Below the pieces are notes generated by a model that worked only from the letters and a program-made list of their open reading frames with translations, searched no databases and was not told where the DNA came from. Made by a program: the position numbers and the translations under genes. Shown here one piece after another: positions 26,560 through 37,302 of a stretch of DNA of 64,000 nt; position 1 is the first letter of the stretch; each line of letters starts with the position of its first letter. This DNA is from Vibrio sp. HB236076 (GTDB taxonomy: Bacteria > Pseudomonadota > Gammaproteobacteria > Enterobacterales > Vibrionaceae): the NCBI RefSeq assembly GCF_040957575.1, contig NZ_CP162601.1, positions 1,364,001 to 1,428,000 of the forward strand. Reading direction: 5' to 3'.

Positions 26560-27777
26560 TCAGTGTACCGATTCAATTTTACTGTAATCTAACCGGTTTT
26601 CTTTTGGAGAGCTGTCGATCTTTTTCACGGTCTGATGTTTTTTGTAAAAAATATAGCCAAGGTTTACAAAGAACAAACCAATAACTAATGCACCTACCCA
26701 TTGGATTTGTAAAAAGTTCAACTTGAACAGTAGGGTTAGCAAACTCAAAATCATCAGGTGAAACACGAAGTACTTGGCTTTACCCAATCTCGCTACCGTT
26801 AGATTGAGGTTGTCACTGTAGAGTCGAATCAAAGAGTCTAATGAATTGATGACAAAAACCACACCGACAAACACCATGGCAAAGTTGCGTAGACCCGCGG
26901 TGCTTAGCCCGGCTTCATGATAGTGGTAGAGAACGCCAAACCAAAGCGCGATAGGAATCGATGGGAAAATAAGCATCGCCGCGAGCACTTGGTACGTTCT
27001 TAATCCGCCAACAAAACGGGCGGTAAATTGGCCAATCATGATACTCCAAGCAAACCACCAAAATAGGTAAAAGGCGTGGTAATCGTTCAATGGAAATAAA
27101 AAGTGATGAATATTACTAAAGTAATTTCCCAGTAATGTCAGTTCATTGACATAGCGCGATACTGAGCTGTCACCCCAAATAAAAGCACTACCAAACATAA
27201 ATGCGATTAAGGCAAGAAAAACCCAACTGGTGGATATGCTCAAAATCTTGACGTACTTAATATCCGTACTTGAATAAACCGATAAGGCAATGACGGCAAA
27301 GACAACGGCATAGAAGAGTGGAATGACACTTTCTCCGTCTCCGACTTCAGGCAGATACCAAGGTAAATTGACTAACAAAAGTGAAGCGGTAAAAGCACAA
27401 GTGCCAATAATCACGACATTGTTGATAAATTTGACCCAAGGAATTTCAAAAAACTTCACTTTTGGCTCAATTACGCAGAAATAAAAGCAGGTCAGGAAAT
27501 AAAATGTCCAAATAAAGAACCCCCAGAAACCAAACTCGATAGCGAGTGGGTTGCTAAATCCATATTCTGGGCTTGCGTTTATGTCTGCGTAACCTGCAAA
27601 TTCAGTCAACGGGAACATGATTAACCCGACGTCTAAACCCGATGTAAATAAAATGGCAATAAAAGTAAAAGTGCGAACTGGAGTGACTCCTACGACTCTT
27701 ACGTTGCCCCATTTGGCGAGGATAAAAACCACAGCCAATAAGGTAAATAAAATACCTGCACTAAGCCAAACTGTCAT
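26560..27777 (-). CDS. Short BCCT-like choline/betaine transporter
   Basis: A 405-residue inner-membrane protein with about eleven hydrophobic segments. The signature WWFAWSIMIGQFTARFVGG at about residues 235-255 aligns with the Trp-rich BCCT motif, and the early FTSGLDVGLIMFPLTE corresponds to the BCCT Na+/substrate-site helix. BCCT carriers are normally over 500 residues with 12 segments, so this is a compact or divergent member. It is the last gene after betA (166-base gap) and has its own GGGAGG site. Choline uptake for BetAB is the likely role. Confidence 0.75.
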   Translation of the reverse strand: MTVWLSAGILFTLLAVVFILAKWGNVRVVGVTPVRTFTFIAILFTSGLDVGLIMFPLTEFAGYADINASPEYGFSNPLAIEFGFWGFFIWTFYFLTCFYFCVIEPKVKFFEIPWVKFINNVVIIGTCAFTASLLLVNLPWYLPEVGDGESVIPLFYAVVFAVIALSVYSSTDIKYVKILSISTSWVFLALIAFMFGSAFIWGDSSVSRYVNELTLLGNYFSNIHHFLFPLNDYHAFYLFWWFAWSIMIGQFTARFVGGLRTYQVLAAMLIFPSIPIALWFGVLYHYHEAGLSTAGLRNFAMVFVGVVFVINSLDSLIRLYSDNLNLTVARLGKAKYFVFHLMILSLLTLLFKLNFLQIQWVGALVIGLFFVNLGYIFYKKHQTVKKIDSSPKENRLDYSKIESVH

Positions 27778-27943
27778 TGTCAGCCTCCCAATAAAAATAA
27801 AAAAACGTCATGTGTTGCTCCTAGTAAACAATGGCGCTAGCGAACCAGCGCCTGTCAATCCATAGAGAGTGAAACTCGCTATGGATAAAAAAACTTTTTC
27901 ACGCAATGATCAATTGCTGACTGTGTTGCGAGAAAATGTGGTG

Positions 27944-29611
27944 TTAACCCAATTCCTGACTTCGCTGACGGTGTTGCCATTGTGACTCTTCAATCACTGG
28001 GACGTGCTTTTCCGGCAGCATGTCGTTGCCCAAAATGTGGTCAGCTGCTTTTTCTGCCGTCATGATTGTAGGGGCATTTAAATTACCATTTGGGATCGTA
28101 GGGAAAATCGAGGAGTCAACCACACGCAAATTGTCGATGCCATGAACCCGAGTTTCACTGTTGACAACGGCCATTTCATCTTCCCCCATCTTGCAAGAAC
28201 AAGAGGGATGGTAGGCACTTTCAACCGCTTGACGGACAAAAGCATCGATCTCTTCATCACTTTGCACGTGTTCCCCTGGTTGAATTTCATTACCGCGAAA
28301 CGCATCAAAGGCAGATTGATTGATGATTTCTCGCGTTAGCCGAACACAGGCGCGAAAGCCTTCAATATCATCTTGATGCTGTAAGTAGTTAAATTGAATT
28401 TTAGGTGGCACGTCAGGATCTGGGCTCGCAACATGCACAAAGCCGCGACTTTTTGGCTTATTGTGACCTATGTGAACTTGGAACCCGTGACCGTCAAAGG
28501 CACTTTTTCCATCATATCGAATGGCGGCGGGTAAGAAGTGGTATTGAAGATCTGGCCATTCCACCCCTTCTTTCGAACGAATAAAACCACATGATTCAAA
28601 ATGATTCGTTGCGCCTAATCCATCTTTAAACAATAACCAGCGTGCGCCTATCATGGCCTTAGACAGTAAGCCTAACTTACCATTGAGTGTAATAGGTTGC
28701 TTGCAGCGAAATTGAAAGTAGAACTCGAGGTGATCTTGAAGGTTCTTTCCAACGCCGGGTAAGTGGTGCTGACAGTCTATCCCAGCGTTTTGTAGTACCT
28801 CTTGATCACCAATACCTGATAATTGTAACAAGTGTGGTGAACCAATCGGCCCAGCACTAAGAATGACGTCTTTAGTTGCATAAGACTCGATGGTGTCATT
28901 GTTTACCTTGTATTGAATACCAGTGGCTTTTTTTCCATCTAACAAAACTTTTTGTGCTTTGGCATGGGTCACAACGGTTAAGTTCGAACGAGACTTAACG
29001 GGATCGAGATACGCTCTGGCTGCCGAGCAGCGCTTACCGTCTTTGACTGTCATGTGCATGGCGCCAAAACCTTCTTGTTGAGCACCGTTATAGTCATCAG
29101 TGACTGGGTACCCGGCCTGCTGGCCTGCTTCAACAAAGGCCTTGTACAATGGGTTTTTCATTTCATTCCCATTGTTCGTCCCAAGGGGGCCACTCTCGCC
29201 GCGATAGTCATCACCGCCAAGATACCAATTTTCTGCACGCTGAAAGTATGGAAGACACGCTTGGTAACCCCAACCTTGTGCCCCGTGTTGTTGCCATTCG
29301 TCAAAGTCTTTCGCGTGGCCACGGACGTAGACCATACCGTTAATGCTTGAAGAGCCCCCTAGTACTTTACCGCGGGGGCAATGCATTTCTCTTTGATCTA
29401 AGTACGGCTCTGGTTGCGTGTGAAATTGCCAAGCGTATTTGTCGGTGTTCATTGGAATCGACAATGCGGTCGGCATTTGGATAAAAATACTTTTATCGCT
29501 GCCGCCGGTCTCAAGTAATAAGACTTGATGATTGGGGTTTTCACTTAATCGGTTGGCTAGGACACAGCCTGCTGAACCAGCACCGACAATAATATAATCA
29601 AACTGTTTCAT
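27944..29611 (-). CDS. betA: Choline dehydrogenase BetA
   Basis: A 555-residue GMC-family flavoprotein that oxidises choline to betaine aldehyde at the membrane. It has the FAD motif [14 protein letters not shown] at residues 8-21, the GMC signatures ([14 protein letters not shown] and [15 protein letters not shown]) and the catalytic His region [11 protein letters not shown] and NLNAPTIM near the C-terminus. Length is standard. It lies 22 bases after betB, with AGGAG before the ATG. Confidence 0.96.
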   Translation of the reverse strand: MKQFDYIIVGAGSAGCVLANRLSENPNHQVLLLETGGSDKSIFIQMPTALSIPMNTDKYAWQFHTQPEPYLDQREMHCPRGKVLGGSSSINGMVYVRGHAKDFDEWQQHGAQGWGYQACLPYFQRAENWYLGGDDYRGESGPLGTNNGNEMKNPLYKAFVEAGQQAGYPVTDDYNGAQQEGFGAMHMTVKDGKRCSAARAYLDPVKSRSNLTVVTHAKAQKVLLDGKKATGIQYKVNNDTIESYATKDVILSAGPIGSPHLLQLSGIGDQEVLQNAGIDCQHHLPGVGKNLQDHLEFYFQFRCKQPITLNGKLGLLSKAMIGARWLLFKDGLGATNHFESCGFIRSKEGVEWPDLQYHFLPAAIRYDGKSAFDGHGFQVHIGHNKPKSRGFVHVASPDPDVPPKIQFNYLQHQDDIEGFRACVRLTREIINQSAFDAFRGNEIQPGEHVQSDEEIDAFVRQAVESAYHPSCSCKMGEDEMAVVNSETRVHGIDNLRVVDSSIFPTIPNGNLNAPTIMTAEKAADHILGNDMLPEKHVPVIEESQWQHRQRSQELG

Positions 29612-29633
29612 GTTATCTCCTAATCGGTGAGCA

Positions 29634-31097
29634 TTAAAATGGTGCGTCTATTTTTTGCATACCGACATAAACCGATTTCGTTTGGGTATAGTGATTTAAC
29701 GTTTCGAGCCCGTTTTCTCGTCCAATACCTGAAAGCTTGTACCCACCAACCGGCATTTCGGCAGGGGAGGCGCCATAACTGTTAATCCAGCAAATCCCGG
29801 CGTTCAGTTGATGGATGACTCGGTGCGCTCGACGAATGTCCTGAGTCATCACACCCGCGGCAAGCCCGAGCTTGGTATTGTTGGCTCGGCTTATGACTTC
29901 ATCCTCATCGGTGAAGGTTAATAAGCTCATCACTGGGCCAAAAATCTCTTCTTGAACAATGGTCATATCGTCTTGGCAATCATCGAATACCGTTGGAGCG
30001 ACAAAGTAGCCTTTTGGCGCACTTTCAGGATGAATGGCTTCTCCACCGCACAATAAGCTTGCCCCTTCTTGCTTACCTTTATTGATGTAATCGAGCACAA
30101 GCTTTTGGTGTTTCTCGGAAATAAGAGCGCCGAGGTTAACCTTTTCATCTAGGGGGTCGCCGGCGATAATATTGTTTTCAATACGACTAAGCAGTTCATT
30201 GACAAACGCGCTTTTCACGTTTTTGTGAACAAATACACGCGTACAGTTAGTACAGACTTCGCCTTGTGTATAAAAATTGCCCAGCATGGCAGCGCTGACC
30301 GCTTCCGAGATATCGGCATCGTCAAAGACGATAAGTGGTGACTTGCCGCCGAGCTCCATAGTGACCTCTTTAAGGTTGCTGGCTGCGCTTTGCATGACCT
30401 TACGACCTGTGCCGACTTCACCAGTAAAGGATACTTTTTCGATTTCTGGTGCAGAGGTTAACCATTGCCCAACGTCGGCAGCGCCGTGTACCACATTAAA
30501 GACACCGGCAGGTACACCGGCTTCAATGAAAATCTTCGCCAATTCTGTCGCCCCTTTTGGGGTTTCTTCTGAGGGTTTAAAAATCATGGCATTGCCGCAT
30601 GCAAGTGCCGGTGCTGATTTCCAACAAGCAATTTGTAATGGGTAGTTCCACGCACCAATACCGGCACACACCCCGAGTGCTTCTTTGCGGGTGTAATAAA
30701 AATCGCCGCCAAGATCTTGCTGTTGGCCAATATGACCAGGGGCGATATTGGCAAAAAATTCAATGGCGTCAGCACCGGTTACTACGTCAACGCACTCTGC
30801 TTCTTGCCAAGGTTTTCCAGTATCTAAGACTTCAATCTTAGCCAGTTCATCGTTTCTTTCGCGCAGAAGAGCGACAGCTTTTAATAAAATTCGCGAGCGC
30901 TCCATTGCGGTCATTGCAGACCATGTTAAAAAGCCTTGCTGGGCGCTTGTGATGGCGTGTTGTTGAATTTGTTCACACGCTTTTTCGACTTGATAAATGA
31001 CTTCGCCTGTTGCTGGGTTAATGACATCAAAGCATTCTCCATGACTGTTGGCGACAAATTGACCATCGATAAAATTTTGTAACACAGGGTGAGACAT
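29634..31097 (-). CDS. betB: Betaine aldehyde dehydrogenase BetB
   Basis: A 487-residue NAD(P)-dependent aldehyde dehydrogenase that makes glycine betaine from betaine aldehyde. The catalytic glutamate lies in MELGGKSPL (about residue 251) and the catalytic cysteine in GEVCTNCTR (about 285). Cofactor loop SFTGEVGTG is present. It is the second gene of betIBA, starting 2 bases after betI. Confidence 0.96.
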   Translation of the reverse strand: MSHPVLQNFIDGQFVANSHGECFDVINPATGEVIYQVEKACEQIQQHAITSAQQGFLTWSAMTAMERSRILLKAVALLRERNDELAKIEVLDTGKPWQEAECVDVVTGADAIEFFANIAPGHIGQQQDLGGDFYYTRKEALGVCAGIGAWNYPLQIACWKSAPALACGNAMIFKPSEETPKGATELAKIFIEAGVPAGVFNVVHGAADVGQWLTSAPEIEKVSFTGEVGTGRKVMQSAASNLKEVTMELGGKSPLIVFDDADISEAVSAAMLGNFYTQGEVCTNCTRVFVHKNVKSAFVNELLSRIENNIIAGDPLDEKVNLGALISEKHQKLVLDYINKGKQEGASLLCGGEAIHPESAPKGYFVAPTVFDDCQDDMTIVQEEIFGPVMSLLTFTDEDEVISRANNTKLGLAAGVMTQDIRRAHRVIHQLNAGICWINSYGASPAEMPVGGYKLSGIGRENGLETLNHYTQTKSVYVGMQKIDAPF

Positions 31098-31099
31098 GA

Positions 31100-31693
31100 T
31101 TATTCTCCAAACGGTGAGATAAGAGTGTGAATGTATTGCTTACATAGATGTTGCGCCTCGGCAAAATCTTTTTGTTGACCTTTCGCCAAAACGCAGCGTA
31201 ACCAAAGACCATCAATCATCGCAGCAGTCAAGGCACTGGCTTGTTGTGCGTCGTCTTCGGGCATCAATTGCCGATATGAACTTTTCAAATTACTAAACAA
31301 GCGGCGACTGTTGACTTGTTGCAAACGAAAAAGAGTCGGGTTGTGCATCGATTGAGCCCAAAAAATTAACCAGGTTCTCGTGGTGTCGTGATGTTGCTGA
31401 ATGGGCGCAAAGTTCGTTTCGACAATACACATCAAACGTTGATAAGCACTGATAGATTGACCTTGAGTTTTGCGCAAAAGGTTGGCTTTCAATTGCGTGA
31501 GTATGTGGCGTACTGTCGCTTCAATCAGGGCTTCTTTACCACCAAAATAATGACTGATAATTCCAGAGGAAAGCCCAGCACGCTTGCTGATCTTGTTGAT
31601 TGTTGTGGCGTCAAACCCGTGCTCGGCCACGGACTGTAAAGTGGCATCGATTAACTGCTGACGTCGAATTGGTTCCATTCCTAACTTTGGCAT
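31100..31693 (-). CDS. betI: Choline-responsive TetR-family repressor BetI
   Basis: A 197-residue TetR regulator with the BetI N-terminus ([19 protein letters not shown]) and a helix-turn-helix at about 28-50 ([20 protein letters not shown]). BetI represses the bet genes and is relieved by choline. It heads the operon and a matching inverted repeat lies just upstream of its start (31701-31720). Vibrio bet operons often continue with proXWV; here the operon ends with a BCCT-like gene instead. Confidence 0.95.
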   Translation of the reverse strand: MPKLGMEPIRRQQLIDATLQSVAEHGFDATTINKISKRAGLSSGIISHYFGGKEALIEATVRHILTQLKANLLRKTQGQSISAYQRLMCIVETNFAPIQQHHDTTRTWLIFWAQSMHNPTLFRLQQVNSRRLFSNLKSSYRQLMPEDDAQQASALTAAMIDGLWLRCVLAKGQQKDFAEAQHLCKQYIHTLISPFGE

Positions 31694-31700
31694 TTTTTAT

Positions 31701-31755
31701 TAATTGACTGTTCAATTTAAAAAGCATACTAATGCTTTGAGTTGAAATGATCAAC
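31701..31755. promoter_or_regulatory. BetI operator candidates
   Basis: ATTGACTGTTCAAT (31703-31716) is an inverted repeat (ATTGA-N4-TCAAT) within an AT-rich palindrome immediately upstream of betI. A second one, AGTTGAAATGATCAACT, lies at about 31739-31755. Their position suits BetI autorepression; the identity is inferred from location and symmetry. Confidence 0.55.
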
Positions 31756-32350
31756 TTAGTTAGATAACAAACTAAATTTGATTCGTTGTCGTAAGCTGCT
31801 GAATGTTTGTTATCTAAGTAAATATCTTTTTTGCACAAAATGTCTTTATCTAATTGTTTTTTATGGCTTTATTATTGATTTTTTATTTTGTTTTCTTCTT
31901 GTTACATTTTTGTTCTAACTTTTCTTGTTAGAGTTCGAATTTTATCGGTAAAAAATACGTTTGATGTCTAATGAGTGTGATGGCGATTGCGGACCTTGGA
32001 TGTTATGGAATAAGCGCTTAAGTGTATGCATTGGCTTTTGCTCGGGTGAGCAATGTTTTGTGCCCTGTGATAATAAAGACAACGAAACGGGACTTACGTT
32101 GTCTGAACGCGATAATCTGTCTACTTCCACTCTCAACATCATTTGGGGAGTGGTGCGAGGCAATGGTTAAGAAACGGTATAGTTTCAGTTTTTTGAGGGT
32201 GTTAGCTTGTAATAGCGTCAAGAATAAATACGAGTAAGGTTTGAAAAGCGACCTTCAAATTTGACATTGTTCGGTTTGGTAATAAGGTTATAAATACTGG
32301 CTAATGTTCGGTGGGCGAAACTTGATTTGGTCTTAAATGATGGAGGTATC
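31756..32350. other. Long intergenic region between betI and a GGDEF gene
   Basis: About 600 bases, AT-rich in its first half. A perfect 8-bp stem (AGACAACG 32077-32084 with CGTTGTCT 32097-32104) is the clearest structure. A 68-codon frame at 31964-32170 rich in cysteine (six Cys) has no convincing ribosome site and is not called. I saw no c-di-GMP riboswitch-like sequence before the cyclase gene. Confidence 0.5.
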
Positions 32351-33736
32351 ATGGCTGAATTATCAGGTATTGAATTATCTGTTTTGAAACGTAGCTTTGA
32401 ATACATAGATCAAGCCGCGGTTATAGCGAGTACAGAACGCACTATTTTGCATATAAATCGAGCCGCCGAAGTGTTGTTTGGCTATGACAGTAGCGAGCTT
32501 ATTGGTCAGTTGACTCAAGTTTTGTATGCAGATGGTGATGATTTTGTGCGCATGGGACAATTGCGCTATCACGATAAAGCGAGTCCTCAACCTAAATCGG
32601 TCACTGTTAAATACCAAGACAAAACAGGAAGAGTTTTTTTTGGTATGACTCATGGCGGTGCGATTCATGATGAGAAAGAGCGCGTGATTGGTTTTGTCGC
32701 TCTGATTAATGACGAATCTGCACGCCTAGCGGTGGAGGAAGCACTCAATACCTTACACAGTATCACCTCATCAAGACATCTCGATTTTAAACAAAGGGTA
32801 CAAGCAATATTACAATTAGGGACTGAGCTATTTAAGTTGCCGATAGGTATTGTCAGCAAAATTGAGGGTTCTAACTATATTGTTAAACAAGCCGTTCACC
32901 CTGAAAATAGCCTAGAAGAGGGGATCAGTTTTGATCTTGAAGGCACTTATTGTTCGCATGTTTACAAAGCCAATGACATTCAGGGCTTTCACCATGTTTC
33001 TGAGAGTGAAATCGCGACCCACCCCTGTTTTATAAATTTTGGATTGGAAGCGTATTTAGGCGCCCCTATTTTCGTTGATGGTCATCGCTATGGAACTTTG
33101 AATTTTTCTAGCCCAATACCTTCACGTCCTTTTATCCGCCAAGATTATGAGCTCGTTAAATTATTTTCAAATTGGGTTGGGCACGAGATTGCCAGAAATC
33201 GCGATATTCATGAACTTCACGATTTGAATGAAAAAATGACGTCGATGGCAAATACTGATGCCTTGACCGGGCTGAGTAACCGCCGGTTTATTACTGAACT
33301 TATGACGGAAATCTTTGACAAACCACATCATAGGCAGGAGCTGGCAGTGGCAATTATTGACTTTGACCATTTTAAACGCCTCAATGATGATTTTGGTCAT
33401 AATATTGGCGATGAAGCCTTAAAGGTATTTGGCGCATTGGCTTTATCTGGTCGAAATAGTGATGTCTTTGCGCGTTGGGGAGGAGAAGAGTTTTTGATTC
33501 TTTTACCCAACACCAACCTTGACGGTGCTAGAGCCGTTTTAACTCGCCTTATGGAGAAGCTTGGTGATGTGAGGCTTTCAGCTCCGGCTCAACAGTATCG
33601 ATTAACCGTTAGTATTGGGTTGACCCTAGTGCAAAGTAAGGATGGTGTTGAGTCGGTGTTACAACGGGCCGATAAACTGCTTTATCTCGCCAAGCAGCAG
33701 GGGAGAAATAGAATATGTGATGATTTGCACCAATAA
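32351..33736 (+). CDS. Diguanylate cyclase with PAS and GAF sensory domains
   Basis: A 461-residue protein without membrane segments. The PAS domain is at about 5-125 (AEVLFGYDSSELIG), the GAF domain at about 140-290 (contains GTYCSHVYK and YLGAPIFVDGHRYGTLNF) and the GGDEF domain at about 300-461. The active site is RWGGEEF near 377-381, with an inhibitory RxxD site (RNSD) five residues before it, so it should be active and product-inhibited. The ATG at 32351 is chosen because GGAGG precedes it by 5 bases; an upstream ATG lies inside that leader. Confidence 0.92.
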   Translation: MAELSGIELSVLKRSFEYIDQAAVIASTERTILHINRAAEVLFGYDSSELIGQLTQVLYADGDDFVRMGQLRYHDKASPQPKSVTVKYQDKTGRVFFGMTHGGAIHDEKERVIGFVALINDESARLAVEEALNTLHSITSSRHLDFKQRVQAILQLGTELFKLPIGIVSKIEGSNYIVKQAVHPENSLEEGISFDLEGTYCSHVYKANDIQGFHHVSESEIATHPCFINFGLEAYLGAPIFVDGHRYGTLNFSSPIPSRPFIRQDYELVKLFSNWVGHEIARNRDIHELHDLNEKMTSMANTDALTGLSNRRFITELMTEIFDKPHHRQELAVAIIDFDHFKRLNDDFGHNIGDEALKVFGALALSGRNSDVFARWGGEEFLILLPNTNLDGARAVLTRLMEKLGDVRLSAPAQQYRLTVSIGLTLVQSKDGVESVLQRADKLLYLAKQQGRNRICDDLHQ

Positions 33737-33881
33737 AATATTTTCCCTCGTGTTGATAGGCGAAAGTTTAACACGATGTCACAAACTCGATCTTGCATTC
33801 GATAAACTGTGCACAAATTATTGATTATATTCTATAATAGTTCTAATGATAATTGTTTATGTGTGCTGATGATGAGGGATT

Positions 33882-35141
33882 ATGCCTGAGATAAATTTTG
33901 ATTCTACTTACGGTGTCATAGTCCTTAAAGATTTAGAGCCGGTGTATGTTGATGATAATTACGCGCGAATTTACGGTTATGACTCCGCTCAAGACTTATT
34001 ACAGAATATAAACTCCTTTCTTGATCTAATTGACCCCAAGCACCATCAGATGGCTCGCGAAAACTATTATCGTCAAATTAGTGGAGATATTATTCCTCGC
34101 GGCAGAACGTTTAAAAATATTGATCGCTATGGTCGTTCAATAACCGTCTTTACTATTGATCACGTGATCAAATGGCATGGTGAAGACGCGATTCAAGTGA
34201 CTGTGATGGATATGTCAGCCGTAGAACAAGCGCATTTGCAAATCAAAGAAAACGAGCGTAAATACAAGCAATTAATCACCACCTCTGGTCAGGGGATCAA
34301 TGTTCATCGAAACTTTAAGCCTTTGATGGTCAACCAAGCTTGGGTTAATCTCATGCATGCACCTTCAATAGAGCACGTCCTACAAAAAGTTAACTTACTC
34401 GATTTTATTCCTGAACCCGAGCGTGAGAGCGCAATCAATAATTATCAAGATATCGTATCAGGTCAGGTTAAAGGGAGTTGTAACGTAGTCGAGAACATTT
34501 GTTATGACGGGGTGAGGCGGCACTTTCGCGTGTATGATAATCTAATCGATTGGGATGGTGAACCTGCAGTACAAGTGGTCATAGAAGATGTGACCGAAAA
34601 AATTGAACTGGAAAAGCAATTAGAGCGCCGTTCGATCACCGATGCCTTAACCGAGGTTTTTAACCGTCGTCAATTGGATCAGGTCCTTAACGATGAGCAT
34701 GGCCGATTTATGAGATATGGTCATTCGTATTCCGTCATTTTACTCGACTTAGATCACTTTAAATCCATTAACGATAACCGAGGCCATCAAGCTGGCGATA
34801 AGACCCTCAAAATGGTAGCCCATTGGATCCAAAATAACATTCGAGACGTCGATGTTATCGGGCGTTGGGGGGGAGAGGAGTTTTTGGTTATTTGCCCAAA
34901 TACCGAGCATGAACAAGGGTTAATGCTGGCGGAAAAACTGCGCCTTGGCATTGAAGGTTTAATCATCGATGGCCAGTTTCAAGTGACGACCAGTATTGGT
35001 GTTGCAACCTCAGGTGCTGAAAAAGAAGTCAATGACGTACTTCGTTTTGCCGACAAAGCCTTGTATTTAGCAAAAGCCAATGGCCGAAATCGTGTGGAAA
35101 GTGAAGTTTCCGTTACTGGCCATCTAAACTACGACGTTTAA
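33882..35141 (+). CDS. Diguanylate cyclase with two PAS domains
   Basis: A 419-residue cytosolic protein. PAS domains are at about 5-115 and 130-245, and the GGDEF domain at about 250-415. The latter has DALTEVFNRR, RWGGEEF at about 329-335 and an I-site (RDVD) before it, so catalysis and product inhibition are both predicted. It follows another PAS-GGDEF gene by 145 bases on the same strand, but the two share no obvious operon signals. Confidence 0.92.
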   Translation: MPEINFDSTYGVIVLKDLEPVYVDDNYARIYGYDSAQDLLQNINSFLDLIDPKHHQMARENYYRQISGDIIPRGRTFKNIDRYGRSITVFTIDHVIKWHGEDAIQVTVMDMSAVEQAHLQIKENERKYKQLITTSGQGINVHRNFKPLMVNQAWVNLMHAPSIEHVLQKVNLLDFIPEPERESAINNYQDIVSGQVKGSCNVVENICYDGVRRHFRVYDNLIDWDGEPAVQVVIEDVTEKIELEKQLERRSITDALTEVFNRRQLDQVLNDEHGRFMRYGHSYSVILLDLDHFKSINDNRGHQAGDKTLKMVAHWIQNNIRDVDVIGRWGGEEFLVICPNTEHEQGLMLAEKLRLGIEGLIIDGQFQVTTSIGVATSGAEKEVNDVLRFADKALYLAKANGRNRVESEVSVTGHLNYDV

Positions 35142-35384
35142 GTGCCCATTTATACTCACAGAATAAACATTTAGTGGCAGTATTATCAATGTGACTCTTG
35201 CCAAAAAAGATTCGTTGTAACGGGCGAGTCAAAAAGCAAGTTTTGCTCAGTTATCAACTCGGTTTGCCTGAGTAAAACGTGTTTGACGAACGCGCTTATC
35301 GCAAAAACGTTCAACTTAACTGAGTGTATCACTGCCTTAACCCTCAATCACACTTCACTTTGAAGACATTACTCGTCGTGTTTT

Positions 35385-35457
35385 ATACCGATTTCACTCA
35401 ACAGCGGGTCTGCTTATCGGGTTAAAAACTCGATAACATGCTAAATCAGACTGGTAT
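35385..35457. repeat. Short variant of the ATACCAATCTGA-ended repeat family
   Basis: A 73-base element with ends ATACCGATTTCA and TCAGACTGGTAT, which are imperfect inverted repeats like those of the longer copies at 40588, 43629 and 49348. It shares the internal stretch TTAAAAACTCGATAAC, similar to the others, but lacks most of their middle. Confidence 0.55.
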
Positions 35458-35558
35458 TTTTGTCTGAGTCATCGGTTTCTGTATCAGGTTATTTAAAGCG
35501 CTTTCCTTTCAAGACATTAATAAAAATAAGCACACAATGGTTCATTCCACTGTTAAAG

Positions 35559-35577
35559 TAAATTATTCTCATTTGTA
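35559..35577. promoter_or_regulatory. Candidate Fur box upstream of fhuCDB
   Basis: The stretch TAAATTATTCTCATTTGT resembles the AATTATTCTCATT half of natural Fur sites and lies 70-90 bases before a siderophore-uptake operon. The other half is poorly conserved, so this is a moderate match. Confidence 0.45.
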
Positions 35578-35647
35578 TTTGATTGATGCCGCGAATACAG
35601 GTAAATTCTTTGCACGTTTTATTGATCAACTTCACTGAGAGGGTGGG

Positions 35648-36412
35648 ATGTTAGAGGCCAGATCACTGACCTACCAAGTCGAAAACAGAGCATTGCTACA
35701 CGATTTTTCTATGCAATTTGAAGCGGGCAAGATATACGCTCTGGTGGGTCATAATGGTTCTGGTAAGTCAACGTTATTAAAACTGTTGGCTAAACAGCAG
35801 GCTCATCAACAAGGCGATGTTTTGATTGATGGCCAATCGGTGACTCGATGGTCTGACAAACACTTTGCAAAGCACGTTGCTTATTTACCACAAACCATTC
35901 CGACCAGTGACATGCTAACGTCTAAAGAAGTCGTCAGTTTTGGTCGTTACCCATGGCATGGTTTATTAGGCCGTTTAAGTCAACAAGACCACAAGTGTAT
36001 CAATGAAGCGATGCAGTTAACCCATACCGATAAGTTTGGAGATCGCCGAGTGGATAGCTTGTCAGGCGGTGAGCGACAACGAGTGTGGCTAGCGATGCTG
36101 CTGGCCCAAAAAAGTCGTTTTTTACTGCTCGATGAGCCTTTGTCAGCGTTAGATATTGGTCATCAAGTTGATGTACTTACGCTTATTAAACGCTTATCAG
36201 TAGAGTTGGGAATTGGCGTTATTATTGTTATTCATGATATTAATCTGGCGGCGAGGTTTTGTGACCACATCATTGCTTTGCATCAGGGTCAAACGATTGT
36301 TAATGGTGAGACAAAAGCCGTTTTTACCGAGTCGGTCCTAAGTCAGATTTACAATGTCAATATGCGTATTTGCCAACATCCTGCGGGTTATCCAGTGGCG
36401 ATGCCATGTTAA
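35648..36412 (+). CDS. fhuC: Hydroxamate siderophore ABC transporter ATPase (FhuC-like)
   Basis: A 254-residue ATPase. Walker A GHNGSGKST is at about 36-44, the signature LSGGERQRVWLAMLLAQ at about 139-155, Walker B LLLDEPLSALD right after it, and the HDINLAARFCDHIIAL switch segment. It is typical of the FecCD/BtuCD importer family. The stop overlaps the next gene's start (36406), so translation is coupled with fhuD and fhuB. Confidence 0.92.
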   Translation: MLEARSLTYQVENRALLHDFSMQFEAGKIYALVGHNGSGKSTLLKLLAKQQAHQQGDVLIDGQSVTRWSDKHFAKHVAYLPQTIPTSDMLTSKEVVSFGRYPWHGLLGRLSQQDHKCINEAMQLTHTDKFGDRRVDSLSGGERQRVWLAMLLAQKSRFLLLDEPLSALDIGHQVDVLTLIKRLSVELGIGVIIVIHDINLAARFCDHIIALHQGQTIVNGETKAVFTESVLSQIYNVNMRICQHPAGYPVAMPC

Positions 36413-37302
36413 AATACTTGCGGGCTTTGGGCGGCATTTTTTGCCTTAGTTTTGCCTTTTATGTTAGCGCTAGCGTTGACATTAGTGGGCATGAAAAGCG
36501 TGTCATGTCTTTAGACTGGGCACAGACTCAAACTCTGTTAGCGCTTGGTATCGTACCTGCAGCAGCGGCAAAAGTGGACGACTATAAGCAATGGGTTGGT
36601 TATCCGGCCATCCCCGAGCAGACCGTTGATATTGGCCTTCGCAGTCAACCCAATATTGAACGTTTAATTGAATTGGATCTCGACACCATTTACTTGTCTT
36701 CGCGTTTTTTATCTCTGCGTACTCAGTTAGAAAGGATTGCTAAGGTACGGGTTTTAACGGCTCGTCAAGAAGGAAAGGTCAACTGGCAAACGGTCCGTAA
36801 TTTTACGCTAGCAATGGCCCAAGATTTAGGTTTAACAGCCAAAGCACAGCAATTGATTGTCAATAGCGAGCAACGCTTATCACGGCTTGCCAATCGCCTA
36901 TCAAACAATAGATCAGCGGTTCTTTTAGTGCAGTTTATGGATCGCAAGCACGTTCGAGTGTATGGCGAAAACAGCGCTTACCAAATCGCGTTAAACAAAT
37001 TAGCGGTGAAAAACGCGTGGCAAAAAGAAAGCAATTATTGGGGCTATACCCTGGTAGGTATTGAACAACTGCAAGGCATCCATGGTCAAATTATCGTTAT
37101 TGATCCCCTCCCTATCGGAGTAAGCGCACAGCTCGAACGCGATCCATACTGGCAATACATCATTCGCACTACCGGGCACTCGATGTTATCCCTTCCTGCC
37201 ACTTGGAGTGTCGGCTCTATCCCTTCTGTGATGCGATTTGCCGAACAACTGACCCGTGCTCTCACACAAGAAAATAAAGTATGGGAAAACACAAATGAAT
37301 AA
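36406..37302 (+). CDS. fhuD: Siderophore-binding periplasmic protein (FhuD-like)
   Basis: A 298-residue protein with a signal peptide (cleavage near YVSAS) and a type III binding-protein fold. It has [18 protein letters not shown] and the Asp/Gly-rich [19 protein letters not shown] typical of FhuD. It should bind ferric hydroxamates delivered across the outer membrane; no TonB-dependent receptor is encoded in this window. The ATG at 36406 overlaps the fhuC stop by 7 bases, and its own stop overlaps the fhuB start by 8. Confidence 0.88.
   Translation: MLKYLRALGGIFCLSFAFYVSASVDISGHEKRVMSLDWAQTQTLLALGIVPAAAAKVDDYKQWVGYPAIPEQTVDIGLRSQPNIERLIELDLDTIYLSSRFLSLRTQLERIAKVRVLTARQEGKVNWQTVRNFTLAMAQDLGLTAKAQQLIVNSEQRLSRLANRLSNNRSAVLLVQFMDRKHVRVYGENSAYQIALNKLAVKNAWQKESNYWGYTLVGIEQLQGIHGQIIVIDPLPIGVSAQLERDPYWQYIIRTTGHSMLSLPATWSVGSIPSVMRFAEQLTRALTQENKVWENTNE

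Larger units (their letters stand above)
35142..35647. other. Intergenic region upstream of fhuC
   Basis: A 506-base spacer with no supported gene. It contains an 11-bp near-perfect hairpin (GTTTTGCTCAG 35240-35250 with CTGAGTAAAAC 35268-35278), a short copy of the ATACCAATCTGA-ended repeat (35385-35457) and a Fur-box-like stretch near 35559-35577. Confidence 0.55.

Noticed and set aside
27778..27943. Hairpins between betA and the BCCT-like gene as a terminator
   Set aside because: Two stems are present but no U-run follows on the transcribed strand; read-through into the transporter gene seems likely.
30277..30645. 122-codon frame opposite betB
   Set aside because: It lies wholly inside a well-supported coding gene on the other strand and shows no domain.
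31964..32170. 68-codon cysteine-rich frame (six Cys) between betI and the GGDEF gene
   Set aside because: No ribosome site, and other frames of similar length overlap on the opposite strand; it could be chance.
32171..32350. c-di-GMP riboswitch before the PAS-GAF-GGDEF gene
   Set aside because: The conserved core and tetraloop-receptor segments of the GEMM class were not found.
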